Positions 1 through 6,308 of a DNA stretch of 17,693 nucleotides are shown here, piece by piece. The translations under genes and the position numbers were made by a program. Origin of the DNA: Candidatus Sulfotelmatobacter sp. (GTDB lineage Bacteria; Acidobacteriota; Terriglobia; Terriglobales; Acidobacteriaceae); the NCBI GenBank assembly GCA_030044775.1, contig JASICF010000186.1, positions 1 to 17,693 of the forward strand, written 5' to 3'. How positions within the stretch are numbered: position 1 is the stretch's first letter; each line of letters starts with the position of its first letter. The notes beneath the pieces were generated by a model. The model was not told the DNA's origin, did no database searches, and worked only from the letters and a program-made list of their open reading frames with translations.

Positions 1-164
1 GCGGCGCGGGACCGGAGATTGGCCCCGATTCGACGCTGGTTTTTGAAGTCGAGCTGGTCAGCATCAAGCAGCCGGAGAAGCCGGGAGAAAATCCCGAGAA
101 GAAGCCAGCGGATACGGAAAAAAAGCCGGATGCGCAGCAAAACCCGAGTCAGCAGAAACAGTAG
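1..164 (+). CDS. FKBP-type peptidyl-prolyl cis-trans isomerase, C-terminal fragment
   Basis: The reading frame is open from the left edge (first full codon at base 3) to a TAG at 162-164, so only the last 53 codons are present. The fragment opens with the closing beta-strand of an FKBP domain: a Gly-rich turn, then I-G-P-D-S-T-L-V-F-E-V-E-L, matching the family ending I-P-P-N-(A/S)-T-L-x-F-x-V-E-L. FKBPs catalyse cis-trans isomerisation of bonds before proline and help folding. After this strand comes a charged tail of about 33 residues rich in Lys, Glu, Pro and Gln, which looks disordered. The active-site region lies outside the window, so catalytic competence and any signal peptide cannot be judged. 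The family call rests on one short motif. Confidence 0.65.
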   Translation, partial: GAGPEIGPDSTLVFEVELVSIKQPEKPGENPEKKPADTEKKPDAQQNPSQQKQ

Positions 165-314
165 CGCTCATTGATGTGCTTAATAGACGAGGGCGAGCGT
201 TCGGCTCCATGATCGCCGACTCGCCTTGCAAATCCCCGCGGATTGCGCGCGTCCTGCCAATCCGGCGTTTCTATGTAGTAATCTGGAAGTTAATTCCTGA
301 TCAAGAAGGGCTTT

Positions 315-587
315 ATGGCGCACACCGTTTTTTGCGTTAAATTTCAGAGAAACATGCCCGGGCTGGATGAGCCTCCGTTCGATAACGACCTCGGCCGCAA
401 GATCTACGACAATGTTTCTCAGGAAGCTTGGCGCATGTGGAGCGAGCACTGCAAGATGCTGCTCAACGAATATCGCCTGAATCCTGCCCGGCGAGAGGAT
501 CAGGAAGTGATCGTGAAGCAGTTGGAGCAGTACTTTTTCGGCGAAGGATCGGCGGTGCCGAAGGAATACGTGCCGCCCACGAAGTAA
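315..587 (+). CDS. yggX: YggX-type Fe(II)-trafficking protein
   Basis: This is a 90-residue protein, the usual size for YggX. It has the family signature along its whole length: an N-terminal T-V-F-C-V-K-F with the conserved Cys7, L-G-R-K-I-Y-D near residue 37, an E-A-W-R-M-W block, and M-L-L-N-E-Y-R-L-N near residue 58, followed by the C-terminal Y-x-P-x-x-K ending. In enterobacteria YggX is a small cytosolic protein linked to iron handling and to protection of Fe-S enzymes from oxidative damage. The ATG at 315 follows a purine-rich ribosome site (GAAGGG, 305-310) at 4 bases. A 150-base gap separates it from the isomerase upstream, so it probably has its own promoter, though I see no clear -35/-10 pair. 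It converges with the mog gene. Confidence 0.93.
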   Translation: MAHTVFCVKFQRNMPGLDEPPFDNDLGRKIYDNVSQEAWRMWSEHCKMLLNEYRLNPARREDQEVIVKQLEQYFFGEGSAVPKEYVPPTK

Positions 588-629
588 CACGATTGCTATA
601 TGCCGGACGGTTGGTTCGGAGCGATTTTT

Positions 630-642
630 CGCCAGCGTGGCG
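630..642. terminator. Weak hairpin between convergent yggX and mog genes
   Basis: A 5-bp perfect stem CGCCA/TGGCG with a 3-base loop lies between two convergent genes, where a two-way terminator would be expected. A run of five T lies just before it on the plus strand, so on neither strand does a U-tract follow the stem. It is therefore at best a weak or Rho-assisted terminator. Confidence 0.25.
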
Positions 643-648
643 CGAACC

Positions 649-1167
649 CTACGGGTGCTCTGTTTTTCCATCCAGCAGATTCAGGGCGTGGGGAATGAGT
701 TCGATCACAGATTTCAGGGATTCCACCGCTCCCCTGGGGCTGCCGGGGAGATTCAGGATAAGAGTTTTTTCGTACACTCCGCAGACCGCGCGGCTTAGCG
801 CTGCGAACGGAGTGGCTTTTGTGCCTTCCCGGCGCATCTGCTCGGCGATGCCGTCAATCAGGCGGTCGCAAACCGCTTCCGTCGCTTCCGGGGTCACGTC
901 GCGCGGCGCAAGACCTGTGCCTCCCGTGGTTACAATCAAGCGCGCTTTCGGCGCGAAGTGAAGCAAGGCGTTCTGAATCTGCATAGAATCATCTGGCACG
1001 ATCTGAGTTGCCACAACCCGCAAGCCCGATCCCTGCAGCACATCCACCACGGCAGGACCGGAAACATCCGCGCGTTCGCCGCGCGCGCACGAATCGCTGA
1101 CCGTAATTACGGATGCGGTGAAATCCGACGCCCGGTCGCCACCGCTATCAGCTGTCGAGCAGGACAT
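649..1167 (-). CDS. mog: MogA/MoaB-family molybdopterin adenylyltransferase
   Basis: This is a 172-residue protein of the MogA/MoaB/gephyrin-G fold, which activates molybdopterin by adenylation before molybdate insertion by MoeA. It shows the nucleotide/MPT-binding block T-T-G-G-T-G-L-A-P-R-D-V-T-P-E-A at residues 80-95 with the conserved Asp90, an early Asp in A-D-V-S-G-P (Asp34), and the late L-N-L-P-G-S-P-R-G-A loop near 138-147. I chose the ATG at 1167 over a start 36 codons further up. The upstream extension is Arg/Ala-rich and simply reads the end of the preceding gene out of frame, while 1167 has AGGA followed by 5 bases before ATG. The gene begins inside the last codons of the response regulator (20-base overlap), which implies translational coupling. 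It is the last gene of the cluster. Whether it is the adenylyltransferase MogA or the closely similar MoaB cannot be settled by eye. Confidence 0.9.
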   Translation of the reverse strand: MSCSTADSGGDRASDFTASVITVSDSCARGERADVSGPAVVDVLQGSGLRVVATQIVPDDSMQIQNALLHFAPKARLIVTTGGTGLAPRDVTPEATEAVCDRLIDGIAEQMRREGTKATPFAALSRAVCGVYEKTLILNLPGSPRGAVESLKSVIELIPHALNLLDGKTEHP

Positions 1168-1990
1168 CTTCTTCCTCTTCGCGACCGCCTCCGCTCGAAC
1201 CGGCGGCGCTCGGAGTCGCAGCGTTTGCCGTCGAAGCGCTCGCGCCTTCTTCAGCCGCTTCTCCGCCCCCGTCACGTTGCGATTCGTCCAGCAGACGCAG
1301 ACCCTCCATGAGCAGGCCTTGAGTGTTCAACTGGGTGGTTTCCTGATCGGTTTTGCCTTCGAAGTTGAGTTCGAAATTTCCGCCGGTCCAGCGCAGGACG
1401 TTGAAAACCGCCTGATCACCGACCAGTGACCCATACGTTGCATGCTTGACCTGGCCCTCGACAAAAAACACCTCGCACTTGTCGGAGCCATTGTTCAGGC
1501 TGAGCTTGCAGCTCTTACGTCCCATCTCGAGCGACTGCATGAGATCGATGACGTTCATCTGCGACAGATTGCCGCGTACCACGCCGTCCGATGGCGCGGT
1601 CTTCGCCATCTTTTCCAGAGCAATGCGGTCGACGGTGCGCTTGATGCGGCGCGTCGCTTCTTTCAGGAAAAACGGCTTGGCAAGGTAATCGTCGGCCGCG
1701 TCCTGCGGCGAGAGGCGCTCGTCAATGTCGGCGCGGCTGGCCATTAAGATGGCCGAGAAATTTGCCGTTGCTGGGCGGCTCTTCAGCTTCTCGACCAGTT
1801 GGCGGCCATCCATGCCCGGCATGCGGTAATCGCACACGACCAGCTCAGGAGGGTCGTCCACCGCTTTAAGCAGCGCGTCCGCGGCGTCGCCGGCGCTGAC
1901 AACCTGTGCGAAAGGAGCGAGCGCCTTCTGCAGCATGCCCAGAACCATCGGGTTGTCATCCACCAACAGCAGTTTGACGTCGTTCGCCAT
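1148..1990 (-). CDS. Response regulator: receiver domain plus DUF4388 (PatA-like) domain
   Basis: This is a 280-residue cytosolic protein. Residues 4-120 form a CheY-like receiver with every key position: the acidic pair Asp11-Asp12, the phosphoacceptor Asp54 in V-V-C-D-Y-R-M-P-G-M-D-G, Ser85 and Lys105 in A-K-P-F. Residues about 138-235 match DUF4388, starting G-N-L-S-Q-M-N-V-I-D-L-M-Q-S-L and containing G-x-V-x-H-A-x-Y-G. This domain is common in Acidobacteria, Deltaproteobacteria and cyanobacterial PatA-like proteins and is thought to mediate protein interactions; no DNA-binding domain is present. A low-complexity Ala/Gly/Ser/Glu tail ends in E-E-E-E-D. The gene starts 2 bases after the moaC stop (TAA-TC-ATG) and overlaps mog, so it is fixed inside the molybdenum cofactor operon. 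No histidine kinase is nearby. The domain call is secure; its cellular role is unknown. Confidence 0.9.
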   Translation of the reverse strand: MANDVKLLLVDDNPMVLGMLQKALAPFAQVVSAGDAADALLKAVDDPPELVVCDYRMPGMDGRQLVEKLKSRPATANFSAILMASRADIDERLSPQDAADDYLAKPFFLKEATRRIKRTVDRIALEKMAKTAPSDGVVRGNLSQMNVIDLMQSLEMGRKSCKLSLNNGSDKCEVFFVEGQVKHATYGSLVGDQAVFNVLRWTGGNFELNFEGKTDQETTQLNTQGLLMEGLRLLDESQRDGGGEAAEEGASASTANAATPSAAGSSGGGREEEEDVLLDS

Positions 1991-1992
1991 GA

Positions 1993-2532
1993 TTATTCTG
2001 TGCGCTGTTTCTTGAGTTTACGGTCTTCCGCGTCAGGATGCCCGGGCGTGGTCTTTCGCACTAATGCGGCTTTACGCTCGTAATCACCACTTTTGCCGCC
2101 GGATTTGCGCTGTAACGCGATCTCTCGAATCTCGATGCTTTTATCGATCCCCTTCACCATGTCGTAAATCGTCAGAGCGCAAATGCTGGCTGCCACCAGA
2201 GCTTCCATCTCGACGCCAGTGTTGGCGGTGGTTGCCACTTTGCTGGTGATCGCGACGCCATTCTCGCACAGGCGCAGGTCCACATCAATGTGCGACAAAG
2301 GGAGAGGATGGCACATGGGAATGAGATCGGCTGTGCGTTTTGCGGCCATCATTCCGGCGACGCGTGCAACTTCGAAAGGATTTCCTTTAGGATTTTTCGG
2401 CAACGCTTCAAGAACCGACTGCGGCATTTGCACGAACGCACTCGCTTCGGCTTCGCGCCGGCTAGCGGACTTCTCGGAAACGTCAACCATGCGGGCGCGG
2501 CCAGCGGAATCGTAGTGCGAGAGCTTCGCCAT
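1993..2532 (-). CDS. moaC: Cyclic pyranopterin monophosphate synthase MoaC
   Basis: This 179-residue protein has the full MoaC signature: M-V-D-V-S-E-K at about 15-21, K-G-N-P-F-E-V-A-R-V-A-G-M-M-A-A-K at 49-65, P-M-C-H-P-L-P-L at 72-79, G-V-E-M-E-A-L-V-A-A-S near 106, the block I-Y-D-M-V-K-G-I-D-K, and a K-S-G-G-K-S-G loop. With MoaA, MoaC converts GTP to cyclic pyranopterin monophosphate, the first committed intermediate of the molybdenum cofactor. The body is slightly longer than the usual 160 residues because of a charged C-terminal tail after residue 160. It lies 22 bases after the moeA stop and 2 bases before the response regulator. The ribosome site before its ATG is weak (AGAGAT), so translation may depend on the upstream gene. 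No moaA is in the window. Confidence 0.96.
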   Translation of the reverse strand: MAKLSHYDSAGRARMVDVSEKSASRREAEASAFVQMPQSVLEALPKNPKGNPFEVARVAGMMAAKRTADLIPMCHPLPLSHIDVDLRLCENGVAITSKVATTANTGVEMEALVAASICALTIYDMVKGIDKSIEIREIALQRKSGGKSGDYERKAALVRKTTPGHPDAEDRKLKKQRTE

Positions 2533-2554
2533 GCGGAATCTCTATCTTACATGT

Positions 2555-3820
2555 TCAATGCAGCAGAATCGTCACCCATTGCCCCGCAGAAAGGCATTCG
2601 CGATCAGGCGGGACGACGATGTAGCAGTTGGAGCGAGACTGGGCAGCAATGTCTCCGGAACCTTGCCAGGACACAGCTTCGACGTGCGAGTCTGCATAAT
2701 CGCCGGAGAGAATTGCCGGCAGAAATCGCGTGAGGCCGGGCTTGACACGGATCTCTGCCTTAAGCCTCGACTGAACAAATGGAAGCGGGCGCGGCCGCAT
2801 GCCTGCCAGCGCTTCCAGCAGGGGCCGTGCAAAGAGCTCAAATGTCACCATGGTCGACACCGGATTGCCGGGAAGGCCAAAGAAATACTTGTGCCGAGCT
2901 TTCTCGAAGGCAGAAGCGCCGGCATCGCGTAACACTCTGCCGAACACCACCGGTCGACCGGGCTGGATTTTCGCGCCAGTGAAGAAGAATTCCGCGTTCA
3001 GTTCCCCCAGGACTCGTTCGACCAGGTCATATCGTCCTATTGAAACTCCGCCGGTCATGATTAGCAGGTCGGATTGAAAGCCTTGCTCAATGAGTTCGCG
3101 CAAGCGGCGTGGCTCGTCAGGTGCAATCGGCAAGACGAGAGCATCACCCCCGGCTTGCTGAATTTGCACGGCGAGCGAGTAACTGTTGGAATTCCGAATT
3201 TGCCAGGGCCCGGGAGCCTGGTCAACGCCGACGATCTCATCGCCGGTGGTGAGAATCGCCACGCTAGGTCGAGTGAATACGCGCAATTGCGACTTGCCCA
3301 CCGATGCCGCCAGGGCAATCGCCGATTGGTTGAGGAGAGTGCCGCGATTGAGCAAATCCGAGCCGCTTTTAGCTTCGGCTCCTTGCGGAACGATGTTCTC
3401 CCCGCACGACGCCGTTCGCACGATTTCGACAATTCCGGCTTGCTGAGTGGTGTACTCGATCATTACGACGGCGTCGGCTCCGTCTGGAACGGGCGCCCCC
3501 GTCATGATCGAATAAGCTTCTCCCGGTTCGAGCCTGCGCGGCTGATCACTTGGGCCGGCCTTGATTTCGCCGATCACTTTTAGTTTCGCAGGAGGATCTT
3601 CGATGTCGGCGGAGCGCACCGCGTAGCCATCGCGTGTGGAGCGGGGGAATGGAGGGATGTCGCGGTCGGCGGTGATGGGCTCGGCTAAGACGCGGCGCGC
3701 GGCTCGGAGCAGGGTTACAGTTTCGGTGCTGGTTGCGGTGATTTGAGAAGCATGGTGTTCGACGGAGCTACGGGTATGTTCGAAAGTACGGATCAGAGAC
3801 TCGGCCGCTTCGGCGCGCAT
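2555..3820 (-). CDS. moeA: Molybdopterin molybdenumtransferase MoeA
   Basis: MoeA inserts molybdate into adenylated molybdopterin to give active cofactor. From the ATG at 3820 the protein has 421 residues, close to the family norm. It carries R-D-G-Y-A-V (Asp64), S-I-M-T-G-A-P-V-P-D-G-A-D near 104-116, the domain III core A-I-L-T-T-G-D-E-I-V near 188-197, N-S-N-S-Y near 210, M-T-G-G-V-S-I-G-R-Y-D near 255-265, G-R-P-V-V-F-G, and G-L-P-G-N-P-V-S-T near 315-323. The frame stays open to a GTG at 3844, which would add eight residues; neither start has a strong ribosome site. I prefer 3820 because it places the D-G-Y-A motif near its usual position. It is the first gene of the cluster moeA-moaC-regulator-mog. 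The pairing with MoaC and Mog confirms the pathway. Confidence 0.95.
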   Translation of the reverse strand: MRAEAAESLIRTFEHTRSSVEHHASQITATSTETVTLLRAARRVLAEPITADRDIPPFPRSTRDGYAVRSADIEDPPAKLKVIGEIKAGPSDQPRRLEPGEAYSIMTGAPVPDGADAVVMIEYTTQQAGIVEIVRTASCGENIVPQGAEAKSGSDLLNRGTLLNQSAIALAASVGKSQLRVFTRPSVAILTTGDEIVGVDQAPGPWQIRNSNSYSLAVQIQQAGGDALVLPIAPDEPRRLRELIEQGFQSDLLIMTGGVSIGRYDLVERVLGELNAEFFFTGAKIQPGRPVVFGRVLRDAGASAFEKARHKYFFGLPGNPVSTMVTFELFARPLLEALAGMRPRPLPFVQSRLKAEIRVKPGLTRFLPAILSGDYADSHVEAVSWQGSGDIAAQSRSNCYIVVPPDRECLSAGQWVTILLH

Positions 3821-4082
3821 GGAAAGATGATAGAACAAGGTCACTTCGGCGGCTAAGGTCGCGCTCTCCCGCGTTGCCGGCTCAACCGCAAGGCGTGACT
3901 TTGACGGGGTGGAATCTTTTGCCCGCCATTTTTCTCTAAGCGCGAATGGCTAGAACCGTTGCCTGGCCGGTTCCGCGCCGAGGACCATGGGTTCCCCACT
4001 AAAGACCGTCCACATCTCGCCGTTGTGTCGATATTGGAAGATGCCAGCTCTCCAATCCGACAAGTTGTCATGAGGGCAGCCG
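3821..4082. other. Intergenic stretch upstream of the molybdenum cofactor operon
   Basis: About 260 bases lie between the stop of the DUF3592 gene and the moeA start. Short open frames cross it on the minus strand, but their products are Arg/Ser-rich, match no family I know, and look like non-coding translation. The moeA operon promoter should lie here, but I found no convincing -35/-10 pair and no fold I could match to a molybdenum cofactor riboswitch. Confidence 0.4.
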
Positions 4083-4889
4083 CTAGAGGAGACCAAACTC
4101 AGTCTGGCTCGAATACAGCACCGCGACCGAAAAGTCTTTGGGCCCAAAGTAAAAGCATTCATCCGGCAGGTTCGCTCGCCATCGCGGGCCTTCCGATTTG
4201 GACTCGATCGTGATTCCATTTGGCGGTTTGAATCTATAAGTGATGAACAGAATCGTTTGGTGTCCTTTTTTCTGAACATCCTTTGTAACAACCTTCCCGT
4301 ACACCACCATGCCATTCGCGGAAAGGTGCCGTTCGCGTATCAGCCTGATTGTGCATGCGCGTATTGCAAGGATCGCGAAGAGACAAAAGACGACTGGGAG
4401 CCAGAGCGGATACTTTGGAGTATCTATTGCGACCTTAAGGTCAGAATCATCAGGGTTGTGCGGATTGTAGAAAACCTGCACTTCTTCGCCAGTTGTCAGG
4501 GTTGGGCATACTCGATTCGACAATAGGACTTCCCGTTCATAGGTTGGTACGCCGACTGAAAATCTGTACGTGACATAGCAGTCGGTTGCCCTCCCGTGGG
4601 TGTCGGTTGAGTCCCGTTTGTTTATTATGACGCCGGCGACGGATCGGCCAGTGCTTACCAATTGCTTTCCCTTTGTGAAAGTGGCGGCCGCAATGAGCAA
4701 GGTAGGTACGCAGATAATTAGCGAGAGGAGGACAACGCCTACCAGCGTCCATTTCGCATCTTGCTCCCTGGAGGTTGTGGCGGAAGTTCGGTCCAGGAAG
4801 GCCTGGTTCCGCTTGTCGCGTAACAGGAGGGTTTCTGAAGCGGCGATCGGTTGTGGTTCTGCAATCACGTAAGAGTTCTCGTTCTCCAT
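4083..4889 (-). CDS. DUF3592-like membrane protein with two extracytoplasmic repeats
   Basis: This 268-residue protein has a polar N-terminus of 46 residues, a transmembrane helix at about 47-71, a soluble block, a second helix at about 161-183, and a second soluble block. The two soluble blocks look alike: each has a V-x-G-x-V-I/V strand, then a Y-V/I-T-Y-R-F strand (105-110 and 215-220), then a strand ending V-F-Y-N-P or V-L-Y-S-S. This is the pattern of DUF3592, a family of unknown function found in membrane proteins, here apparently duplicated. It starts 35 bases after the PilT-like gene and is probably co-transcribed with it. The DNA looks less G+C-rich than its neighbours by eye. Family confidence is moderate; no function can be given. 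Confidence 0.65.
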   Translation of the reverse strand: MENENSYVIAEPQPIAASETLLLRDKRNQAFLDRTSATTSREQDAKWTLVGVVLLSLIICVPTLLIAAATFTKGKQLVSTGRSVAGVIINKRDSTDTHGRATDCYVTYRFSVGVPTYEREVLLSNRVCPTLTTGEEVQVFYNPHNPDDSDLKVAIDTPKYPLWLPVVFCLFAILAIRACTIRLIRERHLSANGMVVYGKVVTKDVQKKGHQTILFITYRFKPPNGITIESKSEGPRWRANLPDECFYFGPKDFSVAVLYSSQTEFGLL

Positions 4890-4924
4890 TTCATAGCGCC
4901 CGAACTTCTCATTCTTCGATTGCC

Positions 4925-6079
4925 TCAGAACGGCTGGCGGGCGATCTCCTGGCCGAGGATGGTGGCGTTGCTGGCAAAAGAGAGCCCCGTTTCGAGTTCA
5001 ATCACGCGGTCACGAACGAGTTGGGCGATTTCTCCATCGAAGTGCTGCATGCCGTCCGCGCCACCGGTTTTCATGGCGTCGAGCAGGGTCTTGCCTTCGC
5101 GCTCACCTTTTTCGATGCACTCGCGTGTGCGAGGAGTGGCTTTCAGGATTTCTGCGATGGGAATGCGGCCGCTGCGATCGGATTTCGGCACCAGCCGCTG
5201 ACAAATGATGTAACGGAACGATTTTGCGAAGCGTTCGCGTACGCTTTGTTGCTCCCCTGGAGAGAAAGATGAAACGATGCGCTCGACAGTCTTGGATGCA
5301 TCCATGGTGTTGAGGCTGGAGAGCACAAGATGCCCTGTCTCGGCAGCTTCGAGGACGATTTCGATGGTTTCGCGATCGCGCACCTCACCGACGAGAATGA
5401 CTTTTGGCGCCTGGCGGAGGGCTGAACGCAAAGCATGGGCGAAGCTGGTGGTGTCGCTATGCAGTTCACGCTGATGAATCGTGCAGCTCTTGTGATTGTG
5501 CAGAAATTCGATGGGATCTTCGATGGTGATGACATGATAGCTCTTCTCGCGATTGATGCAATCGAGCAGAACAGCGAGGGTAGAGGATTTTCCCGATCCG
5601 GCGGGCCCCGTAACGAGTACGATTCCATCACGCAGCTTGGCCACTTCCGCCAAGTGCTTCGGCAGACGAAGCGAATCAAAGTCAGGAATGGCGGTGGGAA
5701 TCACGCGCATGACCACGGCGCAACTGCCGCGCTGGATGAAAATGTTGGCGCGAAAGCGGGCCACGCCGGACAGGCCGTAGGAAATGTCACAGGAGCCGTA
5801 TTCACGCAAGGATGACATAGCTTGCTTGTTGTCCCCGATGAGGTCGGCGGCGATGTGGCGCGTGTCATCGGGTGTGAGCGAGACGAGTTTGGGCACTTGC
5901 ACCGGAATCAATTGCCCATAAACCTGAACTTGCGGCGGACGACCGGGCGAGAAAACCAGATCGCTGATTTTATCGGCGGAGCGCAGCATGGCACTGAGCA
6001 GCGCTGGGGTGGCCACTTTACCGTTGCTGGAATGATCCTCAAGTGCAACTGAAATTGCGGCAATGCCAGCAGATGCCAT
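4925..6079 (-). CDS. PilT-like type IV pilus retraction ATPase (divergent)
   Basis: This 384-residue cytosolic AAA-like ATPase belongs to the PilT/PilU branch of secretion ATPases, which power pilus disassembly and twitching. Visible motifs are the N-terminal PAS-like region with S-D-L-V-F-S-P-G-R-P-P at 39-49, Walker A G-P-A-G-S-G-K-S at 158-165, an Asp box I-T-I-E-D-P-I-E-F at 184-192, Walker B V-I-L-V-G-E-V-R-D at 227-235, and a C-terminal G-M-Q-H-F-D typical of PilT. The His box that normally reads T-L-H-T reads S-L-N-T here (Asn257), and Walker A has Ala where Thr is usual. The ATG at 6079 follows GAGGA by 4 bases. No other pilus gene is in the window. I call it PilT-like without assigning pilT, because these changes may mean an accessory PilU-like role. 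Confidence 0.88.
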   Translation of the reverse strand: MASAGIAAISVALEDHSSNGKVATPALLSAMLRSADKISDLVFSPGRPPQVQVYGQLIPVQVPKLVSLTPDDTRHIAADLIGDNKQAMSSLREYGSCDISYGLSGVARFRANIFIQRGSCAVVMRVIPTAIPDFDSLRLPKHLAEVAKLRDGIVLVTGPAGSGKSSTLAVLLDCINREKSYHVITIEDPIEFLHNHKSCTIHQRELHSDTTSFAHALRSALRQAPKVILVGEVRDRETIEIVLEAAETGHLVLSSLNTMDASKTVERIVSSFSPGEQQSVRERFAKSFRYIICQRLVPKSDRSGRIPIAEILKATPRTRECIEKGEREGKTLLDAMKTGGADGMQHFDGEIAQLVRDRVIELETGLSFASNATILGQEIARQPF

Positions 6080-6159
6080 GCCATCCTCGGACCATTGATT
6101 TAGGGATTTGACAGCCCCGCAGACGGGAGTTCAGGTCCAGCTTATTAGGGTTAATTTAG

Positions 6160-6188
6160 CGCGTCCCGTGGGGAAAGGTAAGGACGCG
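6160..6188. repeat. Inverted repeat with 7-bp arms upstream of the PilT-like gene
   Basis: Perfect arms CGCGTCC (6160-6166) and GGACGCG (6182-6188) are separated by 15 bases, within the 229-base gap between the TPR gene stop and the PilT-like gene start. No T-run follows the stem on the minus strand, so it is not a standard intrinsic terminator. It could be a leader structure or a Rho-dependent end for the TPR gene. The rest of this gap holds nothing I recognise. Confidence 0.3.
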
Positions 6189-6308
6189 TTGGACATAGCC
6201 CTTGGTAACCTCGTCTGGCCTTCGTAAGGTCGGATACCCGACATTGACCGCGCGGACGGGACAAGGCGCAGACTCCGGACCTTCGACTTGGCGGGCTAAA
6301 CCCGAGAA

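Noticed and set aside
191..226. GGCGAG/CTCGCC hairpin as terminator of the prolyl isomerase gene
   Set aside because: Only six arm bases pair, the loop is long, and no T-run follows.
3821..4082. A molybdenum cofactor riboswitch upstream of moeA
   Set aside because: The position is right, but I could not recognise the multi-stem fold or its conserved loops by eye; a covariance-model search would decide.
6108..6136. A perfect -35-like TTGACA on the plus strand at 6108-6113
   Set aside because: No -10 element follows at 16-18 bases and no plus-strand gene lies downstream.
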